This document shows positions 29,121 through 37,919 of a stretch of 64,000 bases of DNA, one piece after another. The number at the start of each line of letters is the position of its first letter. Within the stretch, counting starts at the first letter, position 1. Source of the stretch: Armatimonadota bacterium (GTDB taxonomy: Bacteria; Sysuimicrobiota; Sysuimicrobiia; Sysuimicrobiales; Humicultoraceae); the NCBI GenBank assembly GCA_031081585.1, contig JAVHLY010000002.1:82671-146670 (forward strand), written 5' to 3'. The notes below the pieces were generated by a model that saw only the letters and a program-made list of their open reading frames with translations, ran no database searches and had not been told where the DNA came from. The position numbers were made by a program, and so were the translations under genes.

Positions 29121-30098
29121 GTGCAGACGCACCTGCGCGGCCGCGACCTGATCAGCCTCCAGGAGTGGAGCAAGGAAGAGATCGAGACCGTGCTGGAGAC
29201 CGCCGTGGCGCTCAAGCGGCTGCGGGCGCTGGGCCAGCCCCACCCCTACCTGCGCGACAAGGTCCTGGCCATGCTCTTCTTCTACGCCAGCACGCGCACC
29301 CGGGCGTCCTTCGAGGCGGGCATGGCCCAGCTGGGCGGCCACGCCCAGTTCATCGAGAGCCGCACCACCCAGATCGCCCACGGCGACACCCCCAAGGAGA
29401 TCGGCGAGATCCTGGGGCGCTACTGCGACGGCATCGCCATCCGCCACGTCGACTGGGGGACGGGCCACGCTTACATCCGCGCGGTGGCCGAGGCCAGTCG
29501 CGCCCCCGTGCTGAACATGCAGTGCGACCGCTTCCACCCCCACCAGACCCTGGCCGACCTGCTGACCATCCTGGAGAAGCTCGGCGACCCGCGCGGCCGG
29601 ACGATCACGGTGAGCTGGGCCTACGCCGCCAGCTACCAGAAGCCGCTCAGCATCCCCCAGGACCTCGTCCTGCTGATGCCGCGCTTCGGGCTGAACGTGC
29701 GGCTGGTCCACCCGCCGGGCTTCGACCTGCTCCCCGAGGTCCTGGAGCAGGCCCGGGAGAACGCCCGGCGGGCCCGGGTGGGCTTCGAGGTCCTGGACGA
29801 CTTCGACGCGGGCTTCCGCGGGGCGGACGTCATCTACGCCAAGAGCTGGGGGGCGATGGCCTCGGGCCGCAGCGACGCCGAGGGCGCCGAGCTGGCCGAG
29901 CGCTACCGGGACTGGATCACCGACGAGCGGCGCATGCGGCTGGCCCGGGAGGACGCCATCTACATGCACCCGCTGCCGGCCGACCGCAACATCGAGGTGA
30001 CGGACGCGGTGATCGACGGCCCGCAGTCGGTCGTCTACGACCAGGCGGAGAACCGCCTGCACGTCCAGAAGGCCGTCATGGCCCTGACGATGAGCTAG
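29121..30098 (+). CDS. Carbamoyltransferase, YgeW-like (knotted-type candidate)
   Basis: A 325-residue transcarbamylase. FFYASTRTRASFEAGMAQLGG is the carbamoyl-phosphate loop, FHPHQTLADLLTI the HPxQ motif and MHPLPADRNIEV the HCLP-equivalent loop. The segment WAYAASYQKPLSIPQ near residue 170 resembles the proline-containing insertion of knotted transcarbamylases such as YgeW and N-acetyl/succinyl-ornithine transcarbamylases, and LVHPPGFDLLPEVLEQARENA also fits YgeW. Carbamate kinase follows 16 bases later. Probable role: phosphorolysis of a ureido intermediate made by the hydantoinase, yielding carbamoyl phosphate. Substrate unknown. Confidence 0.85.
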   Translation: MQTHLRGRDLISLQEWSKEEIETVLETAVALKRLRALGQPHPYLRDKVLAMLFFYASTRTRASFEAGMAQLGGHAQFIESRTTQIAHGDTPKEIGEILGRYCDGIAIRHVDWGTGHAYIRAVAEASRAPVLNMQCDRFHPHQTLADLLTILEKLGDPRGRTITVSWAYAASYQKPLSIPQDLVLLMPRFGLNVRLVHPPGFDLLPEVLEQARENARRARVGFEVLDDFDAGFRGADVIYAKSWGAMASGRSDAEGAELAERYRDWITDERRMRLAREDAIYMHPLPADRNIEVTDAVIDGPQSVVYDQAENRLHVQKAVMALTMS

Positions 30099-30114
30099 GG
30101 GAGGCGCGCGCAGC

Positions 30115-31062
30115 ATGGCCAGGTCCCGCACCGCCGTGGTGGCCATCGGCGGCAACTCGCTGATCAAAGACCCCCAGCACCAGACCGTCCCCGACCAGTA
30201 CGCCGCCGTGGGGGAGACGGTGCAGCGCATCGTCCCCATGGTGGCCGACGGGTGGTCAGTGGTGGTCACCCACGGCAACGGCCCCCAGATCGGGTTCATC
30301 CTGCGCCGGTCGGAGCTGGCCGCCCACGAGCTGCACGAGGTGCCCCTGGACGTCTGCGGGGCGGACACCCAGGGGGCCATCGGCTACATGATCCAGCAGC
30401 ACTTCCACAACGAGTTCCAGCGCCGGGGCCTCGTGCGCCAGGCCGTCACCGTCGTCACCCAGGTGGAGGTGGACCCGGGGGACCCCGCCTTCCAGCACCC
30501 CACCAAGCCCATCGGCTCCTTCATGGACGAGGCCAAGGCCCGCCAGCGCCAGGCCGAGGGGTGGACGGTGGTGCAGGACGCCGGGCGGGGATGGCGGCGG
30601 GTGGTGCCGTCGCCGCGGCCGCGGCGTATCGTGGAGGTGGAGGCGATCCGGCGCCTGCTGGCCGAGGGGTTCGTCGTCATCGGCGTGGGGGGCGGGGGGA
30701 TCCCCGTGGTGCGGGACGCGGAGGGCAACCTGCGCGGCGTGGCCGCGGTCATCGACAAGGACCTGGCCTCCTCGCTGCTCGCCACCCTGATCGGGGCCGA
30801 CCTCTTCGTCATCACCACCGCCGTGCCCCAGGTCGCCCTCCACTACGGGCGGCCCGAGCAACAGTGGCTCAGCCGCCTGACGGTGCCGGAGGCCCGCCGC
30901 TACCTGGCCGAGGGGCACTTCGGGCAGGGGAGCATGGCGCCCAAGATCGAAGCGGTGATCGGCTACCTGGAGCGGGGAGGCCGGGAGGCCATCATCACCG
31001 ACCCGCCCAACCTGGAGCGGGCGCTCGCCGGGGACGCCGGGACCCGCATCACCCTGGAGTGA
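30115..31062 (+). CDS. arcC: Carbamate kinase
   Basis: A 315-residue amino-acid-kinase-fold enzyme that makes ATP from carbamoyl phosphate and ADP. Motifs: VVAIGGNSLIKDP near the N-terminus, VTHGNGPQIGFILRRSE, DVCGADTQGAIGYMIQQ, VIGVGGGGIPVV and the Lys/Asp in VIDKDLASSLLATLIGAD. Ribosome site GGGAGG. Its place right after two transcarbamylases matches YqeA in the E. coli cluster. It gives the island an energy-yielding end step by substrate-level phosphorylation. Confidence 0.95.
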   Translation: MARSRTAVVAIGGNSLIKDPQHQTVPDQYAAVGETVQRIVPMVADGWSVVVTHGNGPQIGFILRRSELAAHELHEVPLDVCGADTQGAIGYMIQQHFHNEFQRRGLVRQAVTVVTQVEVDPGDPAFQHPTKPIGSFMDEAKARQRQAEGWTVVQDAGRGWRRVVPSPRPRRIVEVEAIRRLLAEGFVVIGVGGGGIPVVRDAEGNLRGVAAVIDKDLASSLLATLIGADLFVITTAVPQVALHYGRPEQQWLSRLTVPEARRYLAEGHFGQGSMAPKIEAVIGYLERGGREAIITDPPNLERALAGDAGTRITLE

Positions 31063-31071
31063 GGTGAGGTC

Positions 31072-33792
31072 ATGGCCATCGCCTTCACGCTGAACGGCCG
31101 GCCGGTCACCGTCGAGGCCCCACCCGGCGCCAGCCTGCTGGAGGTCCTGCGGGAGCAGTGCGGGCTCACCTCCATGAAGGACGGGTGCGCGCCGGAGGGG
31201 TCGTGCGGCGCCTGCACCGTCATGGTGGATGGCCGCGCCGTGGTCTCCTGCGCCCAGCCGGCGGCGCGGGTGGCCGGGCGGCAGGTGACGACGCTGGAGG
31301 GGCTGCCCCCCAAACGCCGCGCCCTGTGGGCCGACTGCTTCGTGGCCGCCGGCGCCTCCCAGTGCGGCTTCTGCTCCCCCGGCATCGTCATGAAGGCGGA
31401 GGCGCTGCTGGCGCGCCAGCCGACCCCCTCCCGCGCCGAGATCGCCCGCGCGCTGGCCGGGAACCTCTGCCGTTGCACCGGGTACGTGAAGATCGTCGAC
31501 GCCATCGAGCACGTGGCGGCGGCCGGGCGGGGGGTGCCCCCGCCCGCGGTGGACTGGAGCGGCCGGGTGGGCTCGCGCACGGGACGGTACGAGGGGCGGG
31601 AGCTCGCGCTGGGCACCAAACCCTACGTGAACGACCTGCGCGTCCCCGGCCTGCTGCACGGGGCGCTGCGCTTCTCGGACCACCCGCGGGCGCGGGTGGT
31701 GCGCATCGACACCACGAAGGCGCGCGCCTACCCGGGCGTGGTGGCGGTGGCCACCTGGCGCGACGTCCCCGGCGAACGGACCCAGGGGCTCATCACGCGG
31801 GACTGGCGCCAGTTCGTGGCCGAGGGGGAGACCACCGCCTACGTGGGGGACGTGCTGGCGGCCGTCGCTGCGACGTCACGGGCCGCGGCCCGGGAAGCCG
31901 CAGCCTTGATCGAGGTGGAGTACGAGGTCCTCGAGCCTGTCACGGATCCTGTCCAGGCCCTGCAGCCCGACGCGCCGCGCCTGCACGAGCGCGGCAACGT
32001 CCTCTCGGTCTCCACGGTCAAGCGCGGCGACGTCGACGCCGCCCTGGCCAGTGCGGCGCACGTCCTGACCGAGACCTTCCAGACCCAGTTCATCGAGCAC
32101 GCCTTCCTCGAGCCGGAGTCCGCGCTGGTGGTCCCGGAAGCCGACGGGACGCTGCACGTCTACTCCCAGGGCCAGGGGCCCTGGGACGACCGCCGGCAGG
32201 TGGCCTCCTTCCTGGGGTGGCCGGAGGACCGGGTGCGCGTCACCCAGGTGAGCAACGGCGGCGCCTTCGGCGCCAAGGAGGACCTGAACGTCCAGTGCCA
32301 CGCCGCTCTCCTGGCGGTCCTCACGGGGCGCCCGGTGCTGGTCACCCTCTCCCGCCGCGAGTCCATCCGCTTCCACACCAAGCGCCACCCCCTGACGATG
32401 ACCTACACGGTGGGCTGCGACGCCGAGGGGCACCTGGTGGCGGTGCGGGCGCGCATCGTGGGCGACACCGGCGCCTATGCCAGCGTGGGGGACAAGGTGC
32501 TGGAGCGCGCCGCCGGGCACGCCTGCGGCCCCTACCGGGTCCCGGCCGTCGACGTGGAGGCCACCGCCGTCTACACCAACAACCCGCCGGCGGGGGCGAT
32601 GCGCGGCTTCGGGGTGCCCCAGGTGGCCTTCGCCATGGAGGGGATGCTCGACCGCCTGGCCGAGCGCGTGGGCATCGACCCCTGGGAGATCCGCTGGCGC
32701 AACGCGCTGGAGACGGGAGACATCTTCGCCACCGGCCAGCGCCTCGGCCCCGGCGTGGGCCTGAAGCGGACGCTGCTGGCGGTGCGCGACATCTACCGCT
32801 CGGCGCGCTACGCCGGCATCGCCTGCGGGGTGAAGAACACCGGGGTGGGCAACGGGCTGGCCGAATACGGCAAGGCCATCCTGCGCCCCGAGGCCGACGG
32901 CACCGTCATCCTCTTCCACTCCTGGACGGAGATGGGGCAGGGGGTGCACACGGCGCTGCAGCAGATCGCCTGCGAGGAGCTGGGCCTCACCGCCGACCGC
33001 GTGCGCGTCGTGGTGGACACCATCCGCGAGCTGAACACCGGGCAGTGCACCGCCTCGCGTTCCACGGTGCTCGGCGGACGGGCGGTGATCGAGGCGGCGC
33101 GCCGGCTGCGGGCGGCGCTGGACGGGCGGCGGCTGGAGGAGCTGGCCGGCCAGGAGTTCTACGGCGAGTTCGTGGTGGACTGGACCACGAAGCTCGGCGT
33201 CCCCAACCCGGTCACCCACTTCGCCTACGGCTGGGCCACCCAGGTGGTCATCCTCGACGACCAGGGGCGGGTGGCGAAGGTGGTCTGCGCCCACGATGTC
33301 GGCAAGGTGATCAACCCCACCCTGCTGGAGGGGCAGATCGAGGGCTCGGTGCACATGGGCCTCGGCTACGCCCTCTCGGAGGAGTTCGTGGTGGAGGGCG
33401 GGGTGCCGGTGACCGACACGCTGAAGTCGCTGGGGATCTGGCCGGCGACGGCCATGCCCGAGGTGGAGTGCATCTTCGTGGAGGAGCCGCAGCCGGAGGG
33501 GCCCTACGGGGCCAAGGGCGTCGGGGAGATCGGCATGGTGCCCACCGCCGCTGCCGTGGCCGGGGCCCTCCACGCCTACGACGGCATCCGCCGCACCCGC
33601 CTGCCCATGCGCGACGCCCCGGCCTCCCGGGTGGCCGCGCCCAAGCGCAGCGCGGTCGGCCGGGCCGTGGCGGCGGCCGGCGCGTCGTCTCCGGTGACGG
33701 CGGCTGGCGGGTCGTCTCCCATGGCGGCAGCCGGGGGGCCGTCTCCCGGCGTCTCACCGCCGCAGGCCGCAGCGGGGACCGTCCCTCCCTGA
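31072..33792 (+). CDS. Fused (2Fe-2S)/molybdopterin hydroxylase, XdhD-like
   Basis: A 906-residue single-chain hydroxylase joining the iron-sulfur and Mo subunits. Residues 1-160 carry both clusters: KDGCAPEGSCGACTVMVDG and CGFCSPG...NLCRCTGY. The Mo domain has NGGAFGAKEDLNVQCH, AGAMRGFGVPQVAF, TEMGQGVHTALQQI and the catalytic Glu in PYGAKGVGEIGM. The fused order matches E. coli XdhD. The last ~45 residues are a low-complexity tail with three 9-residue repeats and are not part of the family. SsnA-like and flavin-subunit genes follow, as in the ssnA-ygfM-xdhD group. It probably hydroxylates a purine. Confidence 0.9.
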   Translation: MAIAFTLNGRPVTVEAPPGASLLEVLREQCGLTSMKDGCAPEGSCGACTVMVDGRAVVSCAQPAARVAGRQVTTLEGLPPKRRALWADCFVAAGASQCGFCSPGIVMKAEALLARQPTPSRAEIARALAGNLCRCTGYVKIVDAIEHVAAAGRGVPPPAVDWSGRVGSRTGRYEGRELALGTKPYVNDLRVPGLLHGALRFSDHPRARVVRIDTTKARAYPGVVAVATWRDVPGERTQGLITRDWRQFVAEGETTAYVGDVLAAVAATSRAAAREAAALIEVEYEVLEPVTDPVQALQPDAPRLHERGNVLSVSTVKRGDVDAALASAAHVLTETFQTQFIEHAFLEPESALVVPEADGTLHVYSQGQGPWDDRRQVASFLGWPEDRVRVTQVSNGGAFGAKEDLNVQCHAALLAVLTGRPVLVTLSRRESIRFHTKRHPLTMTYTVGCDAEGHLVAVRARIVGDTGAYASVGDKVLERAAGHACGPYRVPAVDVEATAVYTNNPPAGAMRGFGVPQVAFAMEGMLDRLAERVGIDPWEIRWRNALETGDIFATGQRLGPGVGLKRTLLAVRDIYRSARYAGIACGVKNTGVGNGLAEYGKAILRPEADGTVILFHSWTEMGQGVHTALQQIACEELGLTADRVRVVVDTIRELNTGQCTASRSTVLGGRAVIEAARRLRAALDGRRLEELAGQEFYGEFVVDWTTKLGVPNPVTHFAYGWATQVVILDDQGRVAKVVCAHDVGKVINPTLLEGQIEGSVHMGLGYALSEEFVVEGGVPVTDTLKSLGIWPATAMPEVECIFVEEPQPEGPYGAKGVGEIGMVPTAAAVAGALHAYDGIRRTRLPMRDAPASRVAAPKRSAVGRAVAAAGASSPVTAAGGSSPMAAAGGPSPGVSPPQAAAGTVPP
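33667..33747 (+). repeat. Three tandem 27-bp units in the XdhD-like tail
   Basis: Units at 33667-33693, 33694-33720 and 33721-33747 encode VAAAGASSP, VTAAGGSSP and MAAAGGPSP. They are imperfect and lie beyond the conserved enzyme, so the tail probably grew by slippage. Confidence 0.8.
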
Positions 33793-33817
33793 GGCGGCTG
33801 GCAGGCCTGACCTCCCC

Positions 33818-35146
33818 ATGGGCCTGACGCTGCGCGGCGGGACGGTCCTGGTGAGCCTGGACCCGCCGCGCCTGGTGCACGGTGACGTGGTCGTGGACGG
33901 CGGCCGCGTCGTCGCGGTCGGCGCGGCCGGCGGCACGGCCGCCGGACCCGCGCGGGACTGCAGCGGCTGCCTCATCCTCCCCGGCCAGGTGAACGCGCAC
34001 ACCCACCTCTACTCGGCCCTGGCCCGCGGGATGCCCTACCGCCTGCCGCCGCCCCGGAACTTCCTGCAGATCCTCCAGCGGGTCTGGTGGCGGCTCGACC
34101 GGGCGCTCGACGAGGCCAGCCTGCGCGCCTCCGCGCTGTTGGGGGGGCTGGAGGCGCTGCTGGCCGGCACCACCACGCTGATCGACCACCACGCCTCCCC
34201 CAACGCCATCGACGGCGCGCTGGACGTCATCGCCGAGGCCCTGGAGACGCTGGGCGTGCGCTCGGTGCTGTGCTACGAGGTGACCGACCGCGACGGCCCC
34301 GAGCGCGCCCGGGCGGGGCTGGCGGAGAACCGCCGCTTCCTGCGGCGGCGCCACCCGCTCACCCGCGGGCTCGCCGGTGCCCACGCCTCCTTCACCCTCT
34401 CGGAGGAGACGCTGGCCGAGTGCGTGGCCGTGGCGCGCGCCGCCGGCGTCGGCGTGCATATCCACGTGGCGGAGGACCTGGCCGACCAGCGCGACGCCCT
34501 GGCCCGCTTCGAGCGCCGGGTCGTCCGCCGCCTGGCCGACGCCGGGGCCCTCGACGGTGGCGCCCTGCTGGCCCACTGCGTCCACGTCGACGAGGAGGAG
34601 GTCGCCCTCATCCAGGCGCACCGGGCCACGGTGGCCCACAACGCCCGCTCCAACATGCACAACAGCGTCGGCCGGGCGCCGGTGGGCCGCCTCGGGGGGC
34701 GGGTGGTCCTGGGGACCGACGGCATCGGGGGCGACATGTTCGCCGAGGGACGGGCGGCCTACTGGCGGGCGCGGGAGGACGACATCGCGGTGGGGGTGGA
34801 CTGGCCGCTCAGGCGGCTGGCGGCGGCCGCCGCGCTGGCGGGGCGGCTCTTCGGCGAGCCGCTCCTCGGTCGCCTGGAACCGGGCGCGCCGGCGGACCTG
34901 GTCGTCCTGGCGTACCTGCCGCCCACGCCGCTGGCGGCGGAGAACGTGGCCGGCCACTGGGTCTTCGGGCTGAGCGCGGCCCAGGTGCGCGATGTGGTGG
35001 TGGCCGGTGAGCTGGTGGTGGCGGACCGGCAGCCCACACGGGTGGACCGGGCGGCGGTGGTGGCCGAGGCGACGGCGCAGGCGGCGCGGCTGTGGCAGCG
35101 CCTGGAGGCGCTGGGACCCCACCCGTACGAGCCGGCCGGGACCTGA
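33818..35146 (+). CDS. ssnA: Aminohydrolase SsnA
   Basis: A 442-residue zinc amidohydrolase. Metal motifs: NAHTHLYSALARGMP (HxH), VHIHVAEDLADQ, LAHCVHVDEEE and the Asp in LGTDGIGGDMFAEG; HNARSNMHNSVGRAPV fits SsnA particularly well. SsnA-type enzymes occur in purine-degradation clusters and deaminate purine-like rings. The conserved partners beside it (XdhD-like hydroxylase upstream, flavin subunit downstream) support the name. Start ATG 33818. Confidence 0.87.
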   Translation: MGLTLRGGTVLVSLDPPRLVHGDVVVDGGRVVAVGAAGGTAAGPARDCSGCLILPGQVNAHTHLYSALARGMPYRLPPPRNFLQILQRVWWRLDRALDEASLRASALLGGLEALLAGTTTLIDHHASPNAIDGALDVIAEALETLGVRSVLCYEVTDRDGPERARAGLAENRRFLRRRHPLTRGLAGAHASFTLSEETLAECVAVARAAGVGVHIHVAEDLADQRDALARFERRVVRRLADAGALDGGALLAHCVHVDEEEVALIQAHRATVAHNARSNMHNSVGRAPVGRLGGRVVLGTDGIGGDMFAEGRAAYWRAREDDIAVGVDWPLRRLAAAAALAGRLFGEPLLGRLEPGAPADLVVLAYLPPTPLAAENVAGHWVFGLSAAQVRDVVVAGELVVADRQPTRVDRAAVVAEATAQAARLWQRLEALGPHPYEPAGT

Positions 35147-35170
35147 AGGCGCGGGGGAGGAGGTGCGGCG

Positions 35171-36187
35171 GTGGCGGTGACGAGCGCGGGGCGGGTGGCG
35201 CTCTACCTGCAGGACAAGCACCCCATCCGGGACGGGATGGCCTACGTGCAGTACGCCGAGGCCCACGGCTTCGAGGCGGTCTGGCAGGCGGAGAGCCGCC
35301 TGGTGCGCGAGGCCACCATCCCGCTGGCCGCCTTTGCCGCCGTCACCGAGCGCATCAAGGTCGGCAGCGGGGTGGTCAGCCTGTGGACGCGCAACGTGGG
35401 GTTGCTGGCGGCCACCTTCGTCACCCTCGATGACCTGGCCCCGGGCCGGGTGATGCTGGGGATCGGGGCGTGGTGGGAACCGCTCGCCTCCAAGGTAGGG
35501 GTGCGGCGGGAGCGGCCGCTGCGGGCCATGCGCGAGGTGGTGGAGGTGACGCGCCGCCTCATGGCCATGGAGCGCGTCACCTACCACGGCGAGTTCGTCC
35601 ACGTCACCGACATCGAGATCGACATCGTGCACGGCAACCGGGCCCCGCGCCGGATCCCCATCTACATCGGGGCCACCGGGCTGCAGATGCTGGAGCTGGC
35701 CGGCGAGATCGGCGACGGCGTCCTGCTCAACTACCTGGTTAGCCCGGCCTACAACGCCCAGGCCATGGCCGCCCTCGCCCGGGGAGCCGCGCGGGCGGGA
35801 CGCCGCGTCGAGGACATCGACCGCCCGCAGCTCGTCGTCTGCTCGCTGGACCGGGACCGGGCGCGCGCGCTGGACCGCGCCCGGGAACTGGTCACCCAGT
35901 ACCTGGGGCAGCAGCCCCACATCATGAAGGCGAGCGGGGTGGACCCGGGCCTGCTGGAGGAGATCGGCCGGGTCCTCACCTGGCCGGCAGGCCCTGAGGA
36001 GATCCGCCGGGCCATGCGCCTGGTACCCGACGATGTGGTGCAGATGATCACCGCCTCGGGCACGCCCGAGGAGTGCCAGGCCAAGGTGCGGGAGTACGTG
36101 GGCGCCGGATGCACCTGCCCCGTGCTGTACCCCCTGGGCGACGACGTGCGGTTGATGATCGACACCTTCGCCCACGGGGAGTTCTGA
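35171..36187 (+). CDS. LLM-class (luciferase-like) oxidoreductase, F420- or FMN-dependent
   Basis: A 338-residue bacterial-luciferase-fold protein. [24 protein letters not shown] near the N-terminus, [33 protein letters not shown] and [25 protein letters not shown] are typical of F420-dependent methylene-tetrahydromethanopterin-reductase-like proteins. Start GTG 35171 follows GGGGAGGAGG. It sits between ssnA and the flavin subunit, a position I do not know from the E. coli cluster. It may reduce or oxidatively open a ring intermediate with F420 or FMN. The cofactor cannot be fixed from sequence alone. Confidence 0.85.
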   Translation: MAVTSAGRVALYLQDKHPIRDGMAYVQYAEAHGFEAVWQAESRLVREATIPLAAFAAVTERIKVGSGVVSLWTRNVGLLAATFVTLDDLAPGRVMLGIGAWWEPLASKVGVRRERPLRAMREVVEVTRRLMAMERVTYHGEFVHVTDIEIDIVHGNRAPRRIPIYIGATGLQMLELAGEIGDGVLLNYLVSPAYNAQAMAALARGAARAGRRVEDIDRPQLVVCSLDRDRARALDRARELVTQYLGQQPHIMKASGVDPGLLEEIGRVLTWPAGPEEIRRAMRLVPDDVVQMITASGTPEECQAKVREYVGAGCTCPVLYPLGDDVRLMIDTFAHGEF

Positions 36188-36208
36188 GGAGAGGAGGCCC
36201 GCAGCCGC

Positions 36209-37084
36209 GTGGAGGTCCTGCGCCCCCGCACCCTGGAGGAGGCCCTGGCGCTGAAGGCGCGCACCCCGGAGGCCGTGCCCATCGCCGGCGGGACCGACCT
36301 GATGGTGGAGCTGAACTTCGACCGCCGCCGCCCGCCCGCGATCCTCGACCTCTGGCGGCTGCCCGGCATCACCGGGTGGCGGCGCGAGGACGGCACGCTG
36401 TTCCTCGGGAGCGGCGTCACTTACACCCGCATCATCCGCGAGCTCCCGGACATCCTCCCGCTGGTGCAGGCCTCCCGCTCGGTGGGCTCCCCGCAGATCC
36501 GCAACCGCGGCACCGTGGGGGGCAACCTGGGGACCGCCTCTCCCGCCGGGGACGCGCTGCCCGTCCTGGCCGCCTACGACGCCGAGGTGGTGGTGGCCAG
36601 CGCCGCCCGCGGCCCGCGCACGCTCCCCTGGGACCGCTTCCTCACCGGCCCGAAGCGCACGGCGCTGGCACCCGACGAGCTGATCCTGGGGGCGCGGTGG
36701 CGCCCGCTGCGGGGCGCGGGCTCGTTCTCGAAGGTGGGCATCCGCAACGCCATGGTCATCGCCGTGGCCAGCCTGTGCCTGGTGCTCGACGAGGAGGGGC
36801 GCACGGTGCGGGTGGCCCTGGGCTCGGTGGGCCCGACGGTCCTGCGGGCCCCCGAGGCGGAGGCCTTCGCCGCCCAGGCCCTGGCGCGGGCCGGTGCGTG
36901 GGAGGACCCGCGCGCGGAGCTCCCGCCCGAAGCCTTCGAGGGGTTCGCCGAGCGCGTGGCGGCTGCCGCCCGCCCCATCGACGACATCCGGGGGACCGCG
37001 GCCTACCGCCGCCACGCCTGCCGCGTGCTGGCCCGGCGGGCCCTGGCGTGGGCGCTGGAGGATCGCTGGCGCGAACAGTCGTGA
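36209..37084 (+). CDS. FAD-binding subunit of molybdenum hydroxylase (YgfM/XdhB/CoxM-like)
   Basis: A 291-residue flavin subunit. PIAGGTDLMVELNF near residue 30 binds the FAD pyrophosphate, and SVGSPQIRNRGTVGGNLGTASPAGD near residue 100-120 is the second FAD motif. The C-terminal CO-dehydrogenase flavoprotein domain ends with DDIRGTAAYRRHACRVLARRAL. GTG start with GAGGAGG upstream. It is the only flavin subunit in the island, so it may serve both the two-subunit hydroxylase at 14120-18374 and the XdhD-like fusion. In E. coli the equivalent is YgfM. Confidence 0.9.
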   Translation: MEVLRPRTLEEALALKARTPEAVPIAGGTDLMVELNFDRRRPPAILDLWRLPGITGWRREDGTLFLGSGVTYTRIIRELPDILPLVQASRSVGSPQIRNRGTVGGNLGTASPAGDALPVLAAYDAEVVVASAARGPRTLPWDRFLTGPKRTALAPDELILGARWRPLRGAGSFSKVGIRNAMVIAVASLCLVLDEEGRTVRVALGSVGPTVLRAPEAEAFAAQALARAGAWEDPRAELPPEAFEGFAERVAAAARPIDDIRGTAAYRRHACRVLARRALAWALEDRWREQS

Positions 37085-37128
37085 AGCTCCGCGGGCAGAT
37101 CGCCCTTTCCCGCAGCCCCTGTGTGTGG

Positions 37129-37167
37129 TTGACATGATGGTATAAAGTGGTATCATAATGGTATGAT
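37129..37167 (+). promoter_or_regulatory. Promoter and operator of the vapBC-like pair
   Basis: TTGACA (37129-37134), 16-nt spacer, TATCAT (37151-37156), with the antitoxin ATG 6 nt further on at 37163. Overlapping it are three TGGTAT copies at 37138, 37148 and 37159 (10-11 bp apart, one helical turn) and a perfect inverted repeat ATCATA-N4-TATGAT (37152-37167). This is what an autoregulating ribbon-helix-helix antitoxin would bind. Confidence 0.75.
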
Positions 37168-37408
37168 CAGGAGGCAAGTCCAGCTCACGGACGACCAGGA
37201 CGCGCGCCTGCGGAAGCTGGCGGCCGAACGCAAGGTCTCCCAGTCCGACCTGGTGAGGCAGGCCGTGGATCTGCTGCTGAGGCAGGCGGAGGGGGACTCC
37301 GCCGAAGCCCGGCGCCGGCGGGCATTGGATGTGGTCGGGCGCTTCAGCTCGGGACGGTCCGACGTCAGCATCCGCCACGACGACTACCTGGCTGAGGAGT
37401 TCCGCTAG
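37163..37408 (+). CDS. Ribbon-helix-helix antitoxin (VapB-like)
   Basis: An 81-residue CopG/MetJ-type ribbon-helix-helix protein. RRQVQLTDDQDARLRKLAAE is the beta strand plus first helix and VSQSDLVRQAVDLLLRQ the second helix. The C-terminal ~30 residues would wrap the toxin. The ATG has no Shine-Dalgarno and lies 6 nt below a perfect -10, so the message is probably leaderless. It overlaps its own operator and should repress the pair. Immediately followed by the PIN toxin. Confidence 0.85.
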   Translation: MIRRQVQLTDDQDARLRKLAAERKVSQSDLVRQAVDLLLRQAEGDSAEARRRRALDVVGRFSSGRSDVSIRHDDYLAEEFR

Positions 37409-37822
37409 CTGAACACCTTCATCGATACCTCCGCACTGTACGCGCTGCTCGACCGGGACGACCAGGTGCATCGTGCAGCCGCAGCCACCTGGGCCGGGCT
37501 TCTGCGGGCAGGGGACCCGCTGCTCACCCACAACTACGTCCTCGTCGAGACCACCGCCCTGCTGCAGCGGCGCCTCGGTACGGCGGCGGTGCAGGCGCTC
37601 CGGGACGACCTCCTCCCCGTGCTCTCCACGGTGTGGGTGGACGAGAACGTGCACGAAATGGCCCTCACGGCTCTCATCGCCGCGCGCGACCGGGAGGTCA
37701 GCCTGGTCGACCGGGTCAGCTTCGAGTGCATGCGCCGGCGGGGGGTGCGGCGGGCGTTCGCCTTCGACCGGCACTTCGCGGACCAGGGCTTCGAAGTGAT
37801 CCCCGAGGGCGCCGCCCGCTGA
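37409..37822 (+). CDS. vapC: PIN-domain toxin (VapC-like) with a CTG start
   Basis: A PIN-domain RNase of 137 residues. All four acidic residues are present: Asp in FIDTSALYAL at the N-terminus, Glu in LVETTALLQ, Asp in SLVDRVSFECM and Asp in AFAFDRHF. The only frame that keeps the first Asp begins directly after the antitoxin TAG with CTG (37409). GAGGAG (37394-37399) lies 9 nt upstream. The first ordinary start (GTG 37466) would delete the first catalytic Asp. I therefore call a CTG start, possibly a mutated ATG. The reading frame is the same as the antitoxin's. Confidence 0.82.
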   Translation: MNTFIDTSALYALLDRDDQVHRAAAATWAGLLRAGDPLLTHNYVLVETTALLQRRLGTAAVQALRDDLLPVLSTVWVDENVHEMALTALIAARDREVSLVDRVSFECMRRRGVRRAFAFDRHFADQGFEVIPEGAAR

Positions 37823-37848
37823 GCGAGGCCCGGTGCGGTCCCGTCCCC

Positions 37849-37877
37849 GTGACCGCCTCCCGGGGATGGAGTAGACT
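37849..37877 (+). promoter_or_regulatory. Promoter of the dnaE operon
   Basis: GTGACC (37849-37854), 17-nt spacer, TAGACT (37872-37877). The -35 matches TTGACA at 4 of 6 positions. The leader to the dnaE ATG at 37920 is about 35 nt and contains GAGGGA as a ribosome site. Confidence 0.6.
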
Positions 37878-37919
37878 GCCTCTCGGAAGCCGCTCCCGGG
37901 ACGACGCCGCGAGGGACCG

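Noticed and set aside
33667..33747. Regular 27-bp repeats considered as a CRISPR array
   Set aside because: Units are contiguous without spacers and encode a protein tail; no cas genes. No CRISPR array is seen anywhere in the window.
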